This document shows positions 1-8,847 of a stretch of 41,829 nt of DNA, in pieces; the stretch's first letter is position 1; the number at the start of each line of letters is the position of its first letter. The position numbers and the translations under genes were made by a program. Origin of the DNA: DASPHG01 sp035629775 (GTDB lineage: Bacteria; Actinomycetota; Thermoleophilia; Solirubrobacterales; Thermoleophilaceae); contig DASPHG010000054.1 of the NCBI GenBank assembly GCA_035629775.1, positions 1 through 41,829 of the forward strand, read 5' to 3'. The notes below the pieces were generated by a model. It was not told the DNA's origin and ran no database searches. It saw only the letters and a program-made list of their open reading frames with translations.

Positions 1-51
1 CACCGACCGATCGAATAACGCTGACCAGAGAAGTTCCGTCCCCCCGGGATG

Positions 52-65
52 CGAACATGTGTTCG
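52..65. promoter_or_regulatory. LexA (SOS) operator overlapping the dinB start
   Basis: The 14-base sequence CGAACATGTGTTCG has the form CGAAC-N4-GTTCG, the consensus of Gram-positive and actinobacterial LexA boxes. All ten outer positions form a perfect inverted repeat. It covers the GTG start codon of the DNA polymerase IV gene at 59, so a bound repressor would block transcription or initiation. The match to a family often under SOS control makes chance unlikely. Confidence 0.8.
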
Positions 66-1252
66 TGCGAGCCGAGATCCTCCACGCCGACCTCGACGCG
101 TTCTACGCCTCCGTCGAGCAGCGCGACGATCCCTCTCTGCGCGGCCGGCCGGTCATCGTCGGCGGGGGCGTGGTGCTTGCCGCGAGCTACGAGGCCAAGG
201 CCTGCGGCATCCGGACGGCGATGGGGGGCGGCACGGCTCGTCGGCTGTGCCCTCACGCGAAGGTCGTCCCGCCGCGCATGTCCGCCTACTCCGAGGCGAG
301 CAAGGCGGTGTTCGAGATCTTCCGCGACACGACGCCTCTCGTGGAGGGGCTGTCGATCGACGAGGCGTTCCTCGACGTGCGCGGCCTGCGCCGTATCTCC
401 GGCACTCCGCGCGAGATCGCGGAGCGCCTGCGGCGACGGGTGCTCGCCGAGGTGGGGCTGCCCATCACCGTCGGCGTGGCCCGCACCAAGTTCCTCGCCA
501 AGGTCGCGAGCGGCGTGGCGAAGCCGGACGGGCTGCTCGTGGTCCCTCCTGAGGGCGAGCTCGACTTCCTGCATCCGCTCGAGGTCGAGCGGCTGTGGGG
601 AGTGGGGCCGAAGACGGGGGCCAAGCTTCGCCAGCGTGGCCTCACCACCGTCGGGCAGGTGGCGCGGCTCGACGAGGGCGCACTCGTCCGCATGCTGGGC
701 CGCGGCTCGGGGCGCCACCTCCACGCGCTCGCGCACAACCGCGACCCGCGCCGCGTGCGAACCGGGCGCCGGCGCCGGTCGATGGGCGCGCAGCGGGCGC
801 TCGGCCGCCGCGGCCCAAAGACCGCAGAGGCGATCGACGCCACCGTCGTCGCGCTCGTCGACCGGCTGGCGCGCCGGCTCCGCGCCGCCGGGCGCGCGTG
901 CCGCACGGTCGTCCTCCGGCTGCGCTTCGACGACTTCGAGCGGGCGACCCGCTCGCACACGCTCACCGAGGCCACCGCGGAGACCCAGGCGATCCTCTCG
1001 ACGGCCCGCGGACTGGTCGCGGCAGCACTCCCCACGATCGAGCGGCGCGGCCTCACGCTCGTCGGGATCTCGCTCTCGAACCTGGTGGACGCGAACGCCG
1101 TGCAGCTCGCGCTCCCGCTCGAGGACCACCGGGCCGCCGCGCTCGACACGACGCTCGACAGCCTGCGCGACCGGTTCGGCGCGGATGCGGTGACGCGCGC
1201 CGTGCTGCTCGGGCGGCGGGCCGACCCGGCCGTGCCGCTCCTGCCGGACTAG
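59..1252 (+). CDS. dinB: DNA polymerase IV (Y-family translesion polymerase)
   Basis: Error-prone Y-family polymerase that copies past damaged template bases. The N-terminal HADLDAFYASVEQ motif and the SIDEAFLDV motif carry the metal-binding acidic residues. A helix-hairpin-helix stretch (WGVGPKTGAKL) follows near residues 180-190, then the little-finger domain. QLALPL near residue 345 resembles a sliding-clamp-binding peptide, though here it is not at the extreme C-terminus. At 397 residues the length is normal. GTG at 59 is chosen because it gives the family's short N-terminus; the ATG at 57 is in another frame, and an in-frame GTG at 65 is also possible. The start lies inside a LexA box, which implies SOS induction. 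The gene converges with the disulfide reductase gene 13 bases downstream. Confidence 0.95.
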   Translation: MFVRAEILHADLDAFYASVEQRDDPSLRGRPVIVGGGVVLAASYEAKACGIRTAMGGGTARRLCPHAKVVPPRMSAYSEASKAVFEIFRDTTPLVEGLSIDEAFLDVRGLRRISGTPREIAERLRRRVLAEVGLPITVGVARTKFLAKVASGVAKPDGLLVVPPEGELDFLHPLEVERLWGVGPKTGAKLRQRGLTTVGQVARLDEGALVRMLGRGSGRHLHALAHNRDPRRVRTGRRRRSMGAQRALGRRGPKTAEAIDATVVALVDRLARRLRAAGRACRTVVLRLRFDDFERATRSHTLTEATAETQAILSTARGLVAAALPTIERRGLTLVGISLSNLVDANAVQLALPLEDHRAAALDTTLDSLRDRFGADAVTRAVLLGRRADPAVPLLPD

Positions 1253-1265
1253 TCACGGCGAAGCG

Positions 1266-2609
1266 CTAGTCGAGCTGCTCGAGCGCGTTCAGGTAGCCCT
1301 CGGTGTACGAGGGGAACTGGGCGACGGTGTCACGAAGCACGGCGATCGGTGTTGCCGTCTTGATCGCGAGCGCCGCGTAGTGGATCCATTCGCTCGCGAG
1401 CGGGGCGACCGCCCAGGCGCCCACCAGGACGCCTCGCTCGCGGTCGGCCACGACGCCGAGCGAGCCGCGTGGGTCGCGCTCGTACATCCACGGCCGGGAG
1501 ATCGACTCGGGCAGGTCCAGTTCCGCCGTCGCCGCGTCGATGCCCTCCTCTCGGGCCGCGTCCGCGGTCATTCCGACCGCGGCCACCTCCGGATCCGAGA
1601 ACACGACCCGCGGCACCGCCGAGTAATCGGCGTGCGGGTCCTCGCCGGCGATGTCCGCGAGCACGATCCGCGCCTGGTACTTGCCCACGTGCGTGAACGG
1701 CATGACGCCGGTGACGTCACCGACCGCCCAGACGCCCTCGGCGGCCCGGCAGCGCTCGTCCACGCGGATGCCCCGCTCCTCGACCTCGACGCCGAGGTCC
1801 TCCAGCCCGTCGGGGATTCGCGGCTCGCGGCCCACGGCCACGAGGATGCGCTCGGCCCGGACCTCACCGCCTTCCCGAAGATGCAGGACGCGCTCGTCGC
1901 CCTCCCGCGTGACGCGGCCGACCTCGCCACCGAGCCGGAGCGTCACGCCGTCCTCGGCCAGCGCGCGCTTCAGCAGCTCGCCGACCGCCGCCTCCTCGCG
2001 GGCCAGCGGCCGGTCGTGCTTCTCGACGATCGTCACGTCCACGCCCATCCGCCGCATGAACTGGCCCAGCTCGACGCCAACCGGCCCGCCGCCCAACACC
2101 GCCACGCTGCGCGGCAGCTCCTTGAGGGTCGTCGCCTCGCGGTTGGTCCAGTAGCCGGCCTCCTCGAGGCCGTCGATCGAAGGCACGGCGGACGCGCTGC
2201 CGGTCGCGACGATGATCCGCTCCGCCTCGATCGTCTCGTCGCCCACCTGGACCCGCCCGGGCCCGGTCACGCGCGCCTCGGCCCTGTAGACGTCCACGCC
2301 GTCTTCGCGGTACCCCGCGACCTGCTTCGAGTCGTCGAGGTCGCGGATCATGAAATCGCGGTACTCGACGAGGTCGCTCCATTCGTGCCCCGGCTCCTCG
2401 ACGCCGGCCGCGCGGCGAGCCTCCGACCGGACCTCCGGCGCACGCAGCAGCGTCTTCGACGGGATGCACGCCCAGTAGGCGCACTCGCCGCCGACCAGCT
2501 CGCGCTCGACCAGCGCGGTGCGCAGGCCGAGCTTTGGCAGGCGCGAGGCGGCCACCTCGCCGGCCGGGCCGGCGCCGATGACGACGGCGTCGTAGCGCTC
2601 ACCCGACAC
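1266..2609 (-). CDS. FAD-dependent pyridine nucleotide-disulfide oxidoreductase (Lpd/MerA-like)
   Basis: A class I flavoprotein disulfide reductase of 447 residues. The FAD-binding motif VIGAGPAGEVAA lies at residues 10-21. The redox-active pair sits in GGECAYWACIPSK, with Cys43 and Cys48 spaced as in dihydrolipoamide dehydrogenase and mercuric reductase. The NAD(P) motif VLGGGPVGVELGQ is in the middle, and GVWAVGDVTG marks the second FAD contact. The C-terminal dimerisation domain is present, but the HxxxxE catalytic pair typical of Lpd is not obvious, so the substrate is unclear. It starts with GTG and overlaps the fdhD end by 11 bases, so the two are probably translationally coupled. It might pass electrons to or from the neighbouring molybdoenzyme, but that is inference. 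Confidence 0.9.
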   Translation of the reverse strand: MSGERYDAVVIGAGPAGEVAASRLPKLGLRTALVERELVGGECAYWACIPSKTLLRAPEVRSEARRAAGVEEPGHEWSDLVEYRDFMIRDLDDSKQVAGYREDGVDVYRAEARVTGPGRVQVGDETIEAERIIVATGSASAVPSIDGLEEAGYWTNREATTLKELPRSVAVLGGGPVGVELGQFMRRMGVDVTIVEKHDRPLAREEAAVGELLKRALAEDGVTLRLGGEVGRVTREGDERVLHLREGGEVRAERILVAVGREPRIPDGLEDLGVEVEERGIRVDERCRAAEGVWAVGDVTGVMPFTHVGKYQARIVLADIAGEDPHADYSAVPRVVFSDPEVAAVGMTADAAREEGIDAATAELDLPESISRPWMYERDPRGSLGVVADRERGVLVGAWAVAPLASEWIHYAALAIKTATPIAVLRDTVAQFPSYTEGYLNALEQLD

Positions 2610-3345
2610 GGGCTGCCCCCGTGTAGACGTTCAGGCGTCCCGCGCGGGCGAACCCGCACAGCGTCATCCCGAGTTCGTCGGCGAGCTGGACAGCCAGCGA
2701 GGTGGGAGCGCCCACGCCGACCAGGATCGGCGCGCCGGCGACGGCCGCCTTCTGGACGAGCTCGAACGCGAGCCGGCCGCTCACGCACAGGGCGTGGTGG
2801 TGGAGCGGCAGCCAGCCGGCGCCCAGCGCGTGGCCGACGACCTTGTCCATCGCGTTGTGGCGGCCCACGTCCTCGCGGACGAGGAGCAGGTCGCCGTCGG
2901 CCGAGAAGAGCCCGGTGGCGTGCAGCCCGCCCGTCAGCTCGAACCCGGGCTGGCTGAGACGGTCGGGAAGGTCGGCGAGCACGTCACGGGGGATCTGTGG
3001 CCCCGGCGCCGCCGGCGGCGCGCCCAGGGCGACCTCCTCGATCGCGCCCTTGCCGCACACCCCGCACGACGAGGTGGTGTAGAAGCGGCGCCGATCGAGC
3101 GAGCGGCACAGCCGTCCCCTCACGTCCACCGTGTTCGCGGCGAGGTCCTCGGAGAGCCCGACCTCCCAGGCCCGGTCGATCAGCCGCTCGCCGTAGAGGA
3201 AACCGAGGGCCAGCTCCTCGTCGTGCCCGGGCGTGCGCATGGTGACCGCCACGGGATCGCCCCCCACGCGGATCTCGAGCGGCTCCTCGACGGCGACGGC
3301 GTCGCGCACACCGTCGCGCTCGACCATCGCGTGATGCCGGGTCAT
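2599..3345 (-). CDS. fdhD: Formate dehydrogenase accessory sulfurtransferase FdhD
   Basis: FdhD moves sulfur from a cysteine desulfurase to the molybdenum cofactor of formate-dehydrogenase-type enzymes, which they need for activity. The diagnostic CGVCGKG motif is present, with Cys94 and Cys97. Conserved blocks LGFLYGERLI, REDVGRHNAMDKV and VSGRLAFELVQKA are also intact. At 248 residues it is near normal length. Its ATG overlaps the TGA of the molybdopterin oxidoreductase gene by four bases (ATGA), so its client enzyme is almost certainly the upstream gene product. Confidence 0.96.
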   Translation of the reverse strand: MTRHHAMVERDGVRDAVAVEEPLEIRVGGDPVAVTMRTPGHDEELALGFLYGERLIDRAWEVGLSEDLAANTVDVRGRLCRSLDRRRFYTTSSCGVCGKGAIEEVALGAPPAAPGPQIPRDVLADLPDRLSQPGFELTGGLHATGLFSADGDLLLVREDVGRHNAMDKVVGHALGAGWLPLHHHALCVSGRLAFELVQKAAVAGAPILVGVGAPTSLAVQLADELGMTLCGFARAGRLNVYTGAARVG

Positions 3346-5585
3346 CGCGGCTCCAGACGGACGACGATCGACTTCGACGTGGGCGTGCCAGAGCCCTCGG
3401 CCGTGCTGCCCAGCGGTACGAGCGCGTTCGCCTCGGGGAAGTACGTCGCGGCACAGCCGCGCGCGGTGGGATAGCTCGTGGCCCGGAAGCGCTTAGCGCG
3501 CCGCTCACCATCGTCCCACTCGCCGACCAGGTCCACGTGATCGCCGTCGCGGAGCCCGCGTTCGGCCAGGTCGTCCGGATGCACGAGCACCACGCGCCGC
3601 CCGCCCTTGACGCCGCGATACCGGTCGTTCAGGCCGTAGATCGTCGTGTTGTACTGGTCGTGCGAGCGCATCGTCTGGAGCAGCAGACGCCCCTCGGGCA
3701 CGCGAAGCGGGTCGAGCTCGTTCACCGTGAGCCGGGCGCGGCCCGTCGCCGTCGGGAAACGGCGCTCGTCGCGCGGCGGATGAGGCAGGACGAAGCCATC
3801 CGCGAGGCGGTCCTCGAACCCCTCGAAACCGGGCACCACCTCGGCGATCTTCGCGCGGATCCGCGCGTAGTCGCCCTCGAACGTCTCCCACGGGATCGAC
3901 GGGCCGAACCCGCCCAGCGCGCGCGGGGCCAGCCCGCACACGATTGAGACCTCCGACCGCAGCGCCTCCGACGCCGGGTCGAGCCGCCCGCGCGACGCGT
4001 GCACGAAGCTCATGGAGTCCTCGACCGAGACGACCTGCTCGCCGGAGGCCTGGATGTCACGCTCGCTGCGCGCGAGCGCGGGCAGGATCAGCGCGCGGTC
4101 GCCCGTGACGAGGTGCGAGCGGTTCAGCTTCGTGGACACGTGGACGGTCAGCCGCATGCGGCGCAGTGCCTCCACCGTGGCGTGGGTGTCGGGCGCCGCG
4201 GCCACGAAGTTGCCGCCGAGCGCCATGAAGACCTTCGCCCGCCCCGCACCCATCGCGCGGATGCTCTTGACGACGTCCGACCCCGGCTCGCGCGGCGGCT
4301 CGAACGCGAATGCGGCGCCGAGGCGGTCGAGGAACTCCGCCGTCGGCCGCTCGGAGATCCCCATGGTCCGGTCGCCCTGCACGTTGCTGTGGCCGCGCAC
4401 CGGGCAGAGGCCCGCGCCGGGGCGTCCGATGTTCCCGCGCAGCAGCAGGAAGTTGACGATCTCCCGGATGGTCGCGACGGCGTTTCGATGCTGCGTGAGT
4501 CCCATCGCCCAGCAGACGATCGTGCGCTCGGACTCGAGCACGAGCTGCGCCGCCTCCTCGATCCGCTCCCGCTCGAGACCCGTGGCGTACTCGACATCAG
4601 CCCAGTCGAGCGCCTCGAGGTCGCCGCGCAGCTCGGCGAAGCCCTCGCAATGGGTGTCGACGAACTCGCGATCGACCGCGTCCGCGGCGACGATCAGGTG
4701 GTTCAGCGCCTTGAAGAGCGCGAGATCGCCGTTGACCTTCACCTGGAGGAAGAGATCGGCGAGGGGTGTCCCCCGGCCGACGAGCCCGCGCACCGTCTGC
4801 GGGTTCCGAAACCGGGCCAGGCCCGGTTCCGGAAGCGGGTTGACCGAGACGATCTTCGCGCCGCGCCGCTTCGCGGTCTCGAGTGTGGAGAGCATCCGCG
4901 GGTGGTTCGTACCGGGGTTCTGGCCGACCACGAGGATCAGGTCGGCGGCGTGTATGTCGTCGAGCGAGACGCTGCCCTTTCCGACCCCGACGGTCTCGGT
5001 CAGCGCCACGCCGCTCGACTCGTGGCAGAGGTTCGAGCAGTCAGGCAGGTTGTTCGTCCCGAGCGCCCGCGCGAAGAGCTGGTAGCAGAAGGCGGCCTCG
5101 TTGCTCGTGCGTCCCGACGTGTAGAAGATCGCCTCGTCGGGCGACGCGAGCGCCCGGAGCTCGGCGGCGATCAGGTCGAGCGCGTCGTCCCAGGTGATCG
5201 GCTCATAGCGGTCCGCACCCGAGCGCTTGACCATGGGCTCGGTCAGCCGGCCCTGCGTGCCGAGCCAGTGGTCGGACCTCGAGGCGAGCGCGGCGATGGT
5301 GTGACGATCGAAGAGCGCGGGCGTCACGCGCGCGCGTGTCGCCTCCTCGGCCACCGCCTTCACGCCGTTCTCGCAGAACTCGGCGATGTGCCTGTGCTCG
5401 GACTCGGGCCATGCGCAGCCGGGGCAGTCGAAGCCGTCCTTCTGGTTCAGGCGCCTGAGCGCGCGGACCGAGCGCGTCGGACCCATCGCTCGAAGCGCGA
5501 GGCGGAGTGACTCCACCACCGAGCGCGGACCGGCGGCGGCCTCGGCCGGTGCGGTTACCCGGAGTCCTGGATCCTCATCGGACAC
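3342..5585 (-). CDS. FdhF/YdeP-family molybdopterin oxidoreductase, alpha subunit
   Basis: A large molybdenum-bis-MGD oxidoreductase of 747 residues, close to the length of E. coli YdeP. The N-terminal block QKDGFDCPGCAWPE, with Cys54 and Cys57, is typical of this subfamily and replaces the full four-cysteine iron-sulfur motif of classical formate dehydrogenases. Cofactor-binding stretches include FYTSGRTSNEAAF, LVVGQNPGTNHPRM and VRGHSNVQGDRTMG. The molydopterin dinucleotide-binding domain is at the C-terminus (QTMRSHDQYNTTIYGLNDRY). The frame stays open upstream, but GTG at 5585 gives the family's N-terminus; the upstream extension is antisense to the next gene. Formate is a likely but unproven substrate. 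No selenocysteine codon is needed. Confidence 0.92.
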   Translation of the reverse strand: MSDEDPGLRVTAPAEAAAGPRSVVESLRLALRAMGPTRSVRALRRLNQKDGFDCPGCAWPESEHRHIAEFCENGVKAVAEEATRARVTPALFDRHTIAALASRSDHWLGTQGRLTEPMVKRSGADRYEPITWDDALDLIAAELRALASPDEAIFYTSGRTSNEAAFCYQLFARALGTNNLPDCSNLCHESSGVALTETVGVGKGSVSLDDIHAADLILVVGQNPGTNHPRMLSTLETAKRRGAKIVSVNPLPEPGLARFRNPQTVRGLVGRGTPLADLFLQVKVNGDLALFKALNHLIVAADAVDREFVDTHCEGFAELRGDLEALDWADVEYATGLERERIEEAAQLVLESERTIVCWAMGLTQHRNAVATIREIVNFLLLRGNIGRPGAGLCPVRGHSNVQGDRTMGISERPTAEFLDRLGAAFAFEPPREPGSDVVKSIRAMGAGRAKVFMALGGNFVAAAPDTHATVEALRRMRLTVHVSTKLNRSHLVTGDRALILPALARSERDIQASGEQVVSVEDSMSFVHASRGRLDPASEALRSEVSIVCGLAPRALGGFGPSIPWETFEGDYARIRAKIAEVVPGFEGFEDRLADGFVLPHPPRDERRFPTATGRARLTVNELDPLRVPEGRLLLQTMRSHDQYNTTIYGLNDRYRGVKGGRRVVLVHPDDLAERGLRDGDHVDLVGEWDDGERRAKRFRATSYPTARGCAATYFPEANALVPLGSTAEGSGTPTSKSIVVRLEPR

Positions 5586-5667
5586 GGTCCCAGTATCGCG
5601 CCCCAACCGACGACTGCCGCGGAAAGAGCGGCGCAGCCGGCGCCCACCCGTGCGACGATGGCGGCGG

Positions 5668-7827
5668 ATGCGGAGACGACTGATCGCCCCGTTGGCGCTC
5701 GCCGCCGCCGCGCTCGGCGCGACGCCGGTCGAGGCAGGCGCCGTCAAGATCGAGGTGCTCTCGAGCCGGGCTGACCTCGTGTCCGGCGGGGACGCCGTCG
5801 TCGCGATCTCCGCGAAGCGCGCCTCGAAGCTCCGGCGGCTCGAGGTCCGCCTCAACCGCCGCAAGGTGACCCGGCGCTTTCGGATGCGCGACGACGGGCG
5901 GCGCGCGGCACGCATCAAGGGCCTCCGCAACGGCCGCAACGTGATCGTCGCGCGCCGTCCGAACGGCCTCGGCAAGCGGCTTGTGATCCGCAACCACCCG
6001 AACGGCGGCCCGGTCTTCTCGGGGCCGCAGGTGAAGCCCTGGACCTGCCAGGAGGCGGCGGTCGACGATCAGTGCAACCAGCCTGCCGAGTACACGTTCC
6101 TCTACAAGCCCGAGGAATCCGAGGAGCTCGCCCCCTACGACCCGGAGAACCCGCCCGACGACGTCGCGATGACGACAACCGACGAGGGCGTCGAGGTGCC
6201 GTTCATCGTCCGCCAGGAGCTCGGTTACCAGGACCGCGACCAGTACCGAATCATCACGCTCTTCAAGCCGGGCTCGAAGTGGAGCCGTTGGGACCCGCAG
6301 AAGCAGTGGAACCAGAAGCTCTTGATCACTCACGGCGGCGGGTGCGGCGGCGACTACGACACGAGCAGCGCGCGACTCGACGACTACAGCGGCACCATCC
6401 CGCCCACGCCCGGCTACGTGCAGAGCTATGTGACGGCGCTCGGGCGCGGCTTTGCCGTCGGATCCACCGCGCTCAACAACAACGGCCACAACTGCAACAT
6501 CGTCGTCCAGGCGGAGTCGATGCTGATGATGAAGGAGCGCCTGGTCGAGCGCTACGGCGACCTCCGCCACACGATCGGCACCGGCTGCTCGGGTGGGTCG
6601 ATCACCCAGCAGCAGGTCGCGAACGCCTACCCCGGTGGCGTCTACGACGGCCTCGTCGTGACCTGCGCGTACCCCGACAGCCTCTCGACCGGCTCTCAGT
6701 TCGCCGACTACCACCTGCTCCGCATCTATTTCGAGGACACGTCGCGCTGGGGCCCCGGCGTGGTCTGGACGCCCTCGCAGTGGGCGGCCGTCGAGGGGCG
6801 GCCCGATCCCGTGAACGCGATCGCCGCTGACGAGCTGTTCTTCAAGGACGCCACGAACCCCGCCGGTGACTGCGTCTCCGCGGAGGTCGTGTACAACCGC
6901 CAGACGAACCCGGGTGGAGTGCGCTGCTCGGTGCTCGACTACATGATCAACGTGCTCGGGCCGCGCCCGGAGAGCGTGTGGTCGGAGGTCGAGAAGGAGG
7001 CTGGACGCGGTTTCGCGGGCGCCCCGTTCGCGAACGAGGGCGTCCAGTTCGGCCTCGGCGCGTTGCGCCAGGGCCTCATCACCCCCGCCCAGTTCCTCGA
7101 CCTCAACGCAAAGATCGGCGGCTTCGGCATCGACGCCGAACAGGTCCCCGAGCGCCTCGCCGGCGACGACGCGTCGATCGCGAACGCCTACCGAAGCGGC
7201 GCGATCAACGAGGGCAACAACCTCGACCAGGTCGCGATCATCGACCACGCCGGCCCCGATCCCGGGCTCGCCCACGACTATGTCCACACGTGGTGGATGC
7301 GCGACCGGCTCGAGCGTGAGCAGGGCCACCTCGGCAACTACGTGCTGTGGTTCGGCCCGACCCCGCTCATCGGGGACGTCGACTGGGCGACCGAGGCGAT
7401 GATCGCCATGGACCGCTGGCTCACCGCCGTCGAGGCGGACACCTCGAACAAGCCGCTCGCACGGAAGATCGTGGACGAGAAGCCCGAGGACCTCCTCGAC
7501 CGGTGCACGGCCACGGTCTGCGAGCAGTACCTGGCAACCCGATACGAAACGCCGCGCTCGGTGGCCGACGGGCCGAAGACCGGCGACGTGAACAAGTGCC
7601 AGCTGAGGCCACCCGTGCGCGAGGACTACCCGCTGACCATCACGAACGCCGACTTCGAGCGGCTGGCCGAGATCTTCCCTACCGGCGTCTGCGACTGGGC
7701 GAAGCCGGGGGTCGGCCAGCAGGGCGCGATCCCCTGGATGACCTACCAGCGCCGGTCCGGAAAGGTCATCTACGGCGGCTCCCCGCTCGGGCCCGAGCCG
7801 CGGTCGAAGCGCCTGCGTCGGCGCTAA
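5668..7827 (+). CDS. Secreted DUF6351 / tannase-like alpha-beta hydrolase
   Basis: A 719-residue exported protein. The first 24 or so residues are a signal peptide (MRRRLIAPLALAAAALGATP). An N-terminal domain of about 100 residues is rich in Arg and Lys and resembles a small beta domain. The rest resembles the DUF6351 family, related to tannase/feruloyl-esterase-type hydrolases. The probable nucleophile elbow is TGCSGGS, with Ser308; HGGGCGG upstream could form the oxyanion hole, and HTWWMRDR near residue 540 may supply the catalytic His. Cysteines around the active site suggest disulfides. It has no operon partner: divergent from the molybdoenzyme and convergent with the coiled-coil gene. 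The substrate is unknown, probably an ester or polymer. Confidence 0.82.
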   Translation: MRRRLIAPLALAAAALGATPVEAGAVKIEVLSSRADLVSGGDAVVAISAKRASKLRRLEVRLNRRKVTRRFRMRDDGRRAARIKGLRNGRNVIVARRPNGLGKRLVIRNHPNGGPVFSGPQVKPWTCQEAAVDDQCNQPAEYTFLYKPEESEELAPYDPENPPDDVAMTTTDEGVEVPFIVRQELGYQDRDQYRIITLFKPGSKWSRWDPQKQWNQKLLITHGGGCGGDYDTSSARLDDYSGTIPPTPGYVQSYVTALGRGFAVGSTALNNNGHNCNIVVQAESMLMMKERLVERYGDLRHTIGTGCSGGSITQQQVANAYPGGVYDGLVVTCAYPDSLSTGSQFADYHLLRIYFEDTSRWGPGVVWTPSQWAAVEGRPDPVNAIAADELFFKDATNPAGDCVSAEVVYNRQTNPGGVRCSVLDYMINVLGPRPESVWSEVEKEAGRGFAGAPFANEGVQFGLGALRQGLITPAQFLDLNAKIGGFGIDAEQVPERLAGDDASIANAYRSGAINEGNNLDQVAIIDHAGPDPGLAHDYVHTWWMRDRLEREQGHLGNYVLWFGPTPLIGDVDWATEAMIAMDRWLTAVEADTSNKPLARKIVDEKPEDLLDRCTATVCEQYLATRYETPRSVADGPKTGDVNKCQLRPPVREDYPLTITNADFERLAEIFPTGVCDWAKPGVGQQGAIPWMTYQRRSGKVIYGGSPLGPEPRSKRLRRR

Positions 7828-7865
7828 GGACGGGCGCCACGGTCGCGGCGGTCACATGCCCGCGC

Positions 7866-8834
7866 TCAGAGGGCCGGCGCGATTAGGAGCGCGAGGGCGA
7901 GGAGGAGCCCGAGCAGCGCCGCGAACGCGAGCGCACGCGCGGCGAGCTGGGATCCGCTCGTAGCCGGCTCCCAGCGGTAGAGCCCGGGACGGATGCGGCG
8001 AAGGGTCGCCGCATCGCCCTCCGGCTGAGCCGGGAGCGCGCGCGTGGGCGCGCGGTCGGGCTCCGGCGCCGCCTCGGCGCGCTCGTGCCTGGCCCGGTCC
8101 AGCTCGCGTTTCGCAGCGTCGCGCTCGGCGGCGAGCTTCTCGGCCCGCTCGGCGGCGCCCGCGAGCTCGCGGCCGAGCGCCTGGGCCCGCCGCTCCGCGT
8201 CCGCCGCCGCCACGGCCCCCTCGTCGCGCGCCCGTTCGAGTTCCGCCGCCTTCGCCGTCTCGAGCCGCTCGACCGCGGCCGCGTGCTCTGCCTCCAGCCG
8301 CTCGACCGCCGCCGAGTGCTCGGCGCCGATGCGCTCGAGCTCTGTCGCCTGCTCGGCGTCGCGGCGGTTCAGCTCGCGTACCTGCGCCTGGTTCACGCGC
8401 TCGAGGTCGCGCGTCAGCCGCTCCACGTGCGTCCGCGCCTCTGCGAGCTCCCGCTCGAGGGCATTCGTCCGGGAACGGCGCGCGGTGCGGGGCTTCTCCC
8501 GCTTCGTCTTCGGCTCAGGGACAAGGTCGACACCCAGGTCCGGGGCGACCGTCAGCTCGGCGCCTTTCAGACTGGCGGACTCCCCCTGCCAGGGGAACGC
8601 GGCCACCCAGTCCTGCCCGTCCTCGGCTGCCCACGGCTTGTGATCGAGTAACGCGAGCAGGCGGCGCGGCTCGCCGTCCACCTCGACGTCGAGCGTCGGG
8701 CGGATGAAGCGCAGGCCGCGCACGCCGAACCAGCGCCCCGTGATCTCCACGCGATCGCCCGGCCACTCGACGCGCTCGACCTCGAACGCCACATCCGCGG
8801 TTGCGCCCCGCGGACGCTCCTGCACGGTCGCCAT
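7866..8834 (-). CDS. Coiled-coil protein with C-terminal membrane anchor, unknown function
   Basis: No named family recognised. The 322-residue protein has a folded N-terminal domain (about residues 10-110, with GRWFGVRGLRFIRP), then a long Ala/Glu/Arg-rich coiled coil (about 125-250, heptad-like ERLEAEHAAAVERLE), and a hydrophobic C-terminal segment (about 298-320). The layout suggests a tail-anchored protein with its N-terminal domain in the cytoplasm. ATG at 8834 follows the methyltransferase stop by 13 bases, so the two may be co-transcribed. The repetitive coiled coil generates long spurious frames on the other strand. Confidence 0.8.
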   Translation of the reverse strand: MATVQERPRGATADVAFEVERVEWPGDRVEITGRWFGVRGLRFIRPTLDVEVDGEPRRLLALLDHKPWAAEDGQDWVAAFPWQGESASLKGAELTVAPDLGVDLVPEPKTKREKPRTARRSRTNALERELAEARTHVERLTRDLERVNQAQVRELNRRDAEQATELERIGAEHSAAVERLEAEHAAAVERLETAKAAELERARDEGAVAAADAERRAQALGRELAGAAERAEKLAAERDAAKRELDRARHERAEAAPEPDRAPTRALPAQPEGDAATLRRIRPGLYRWEPATSGSQLAARALAFAALLGLLLALALLIAPAL

Positions 8835-8847
8835 CTGGCCTTATCGA

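Noticed and set aside
8100..8460. Low-complexity repeat region of about 360 bp
   Set aside because: It is the Ala/Glu/Arg coiled coil of the tail-anchored protein, not a DNA repeat family.
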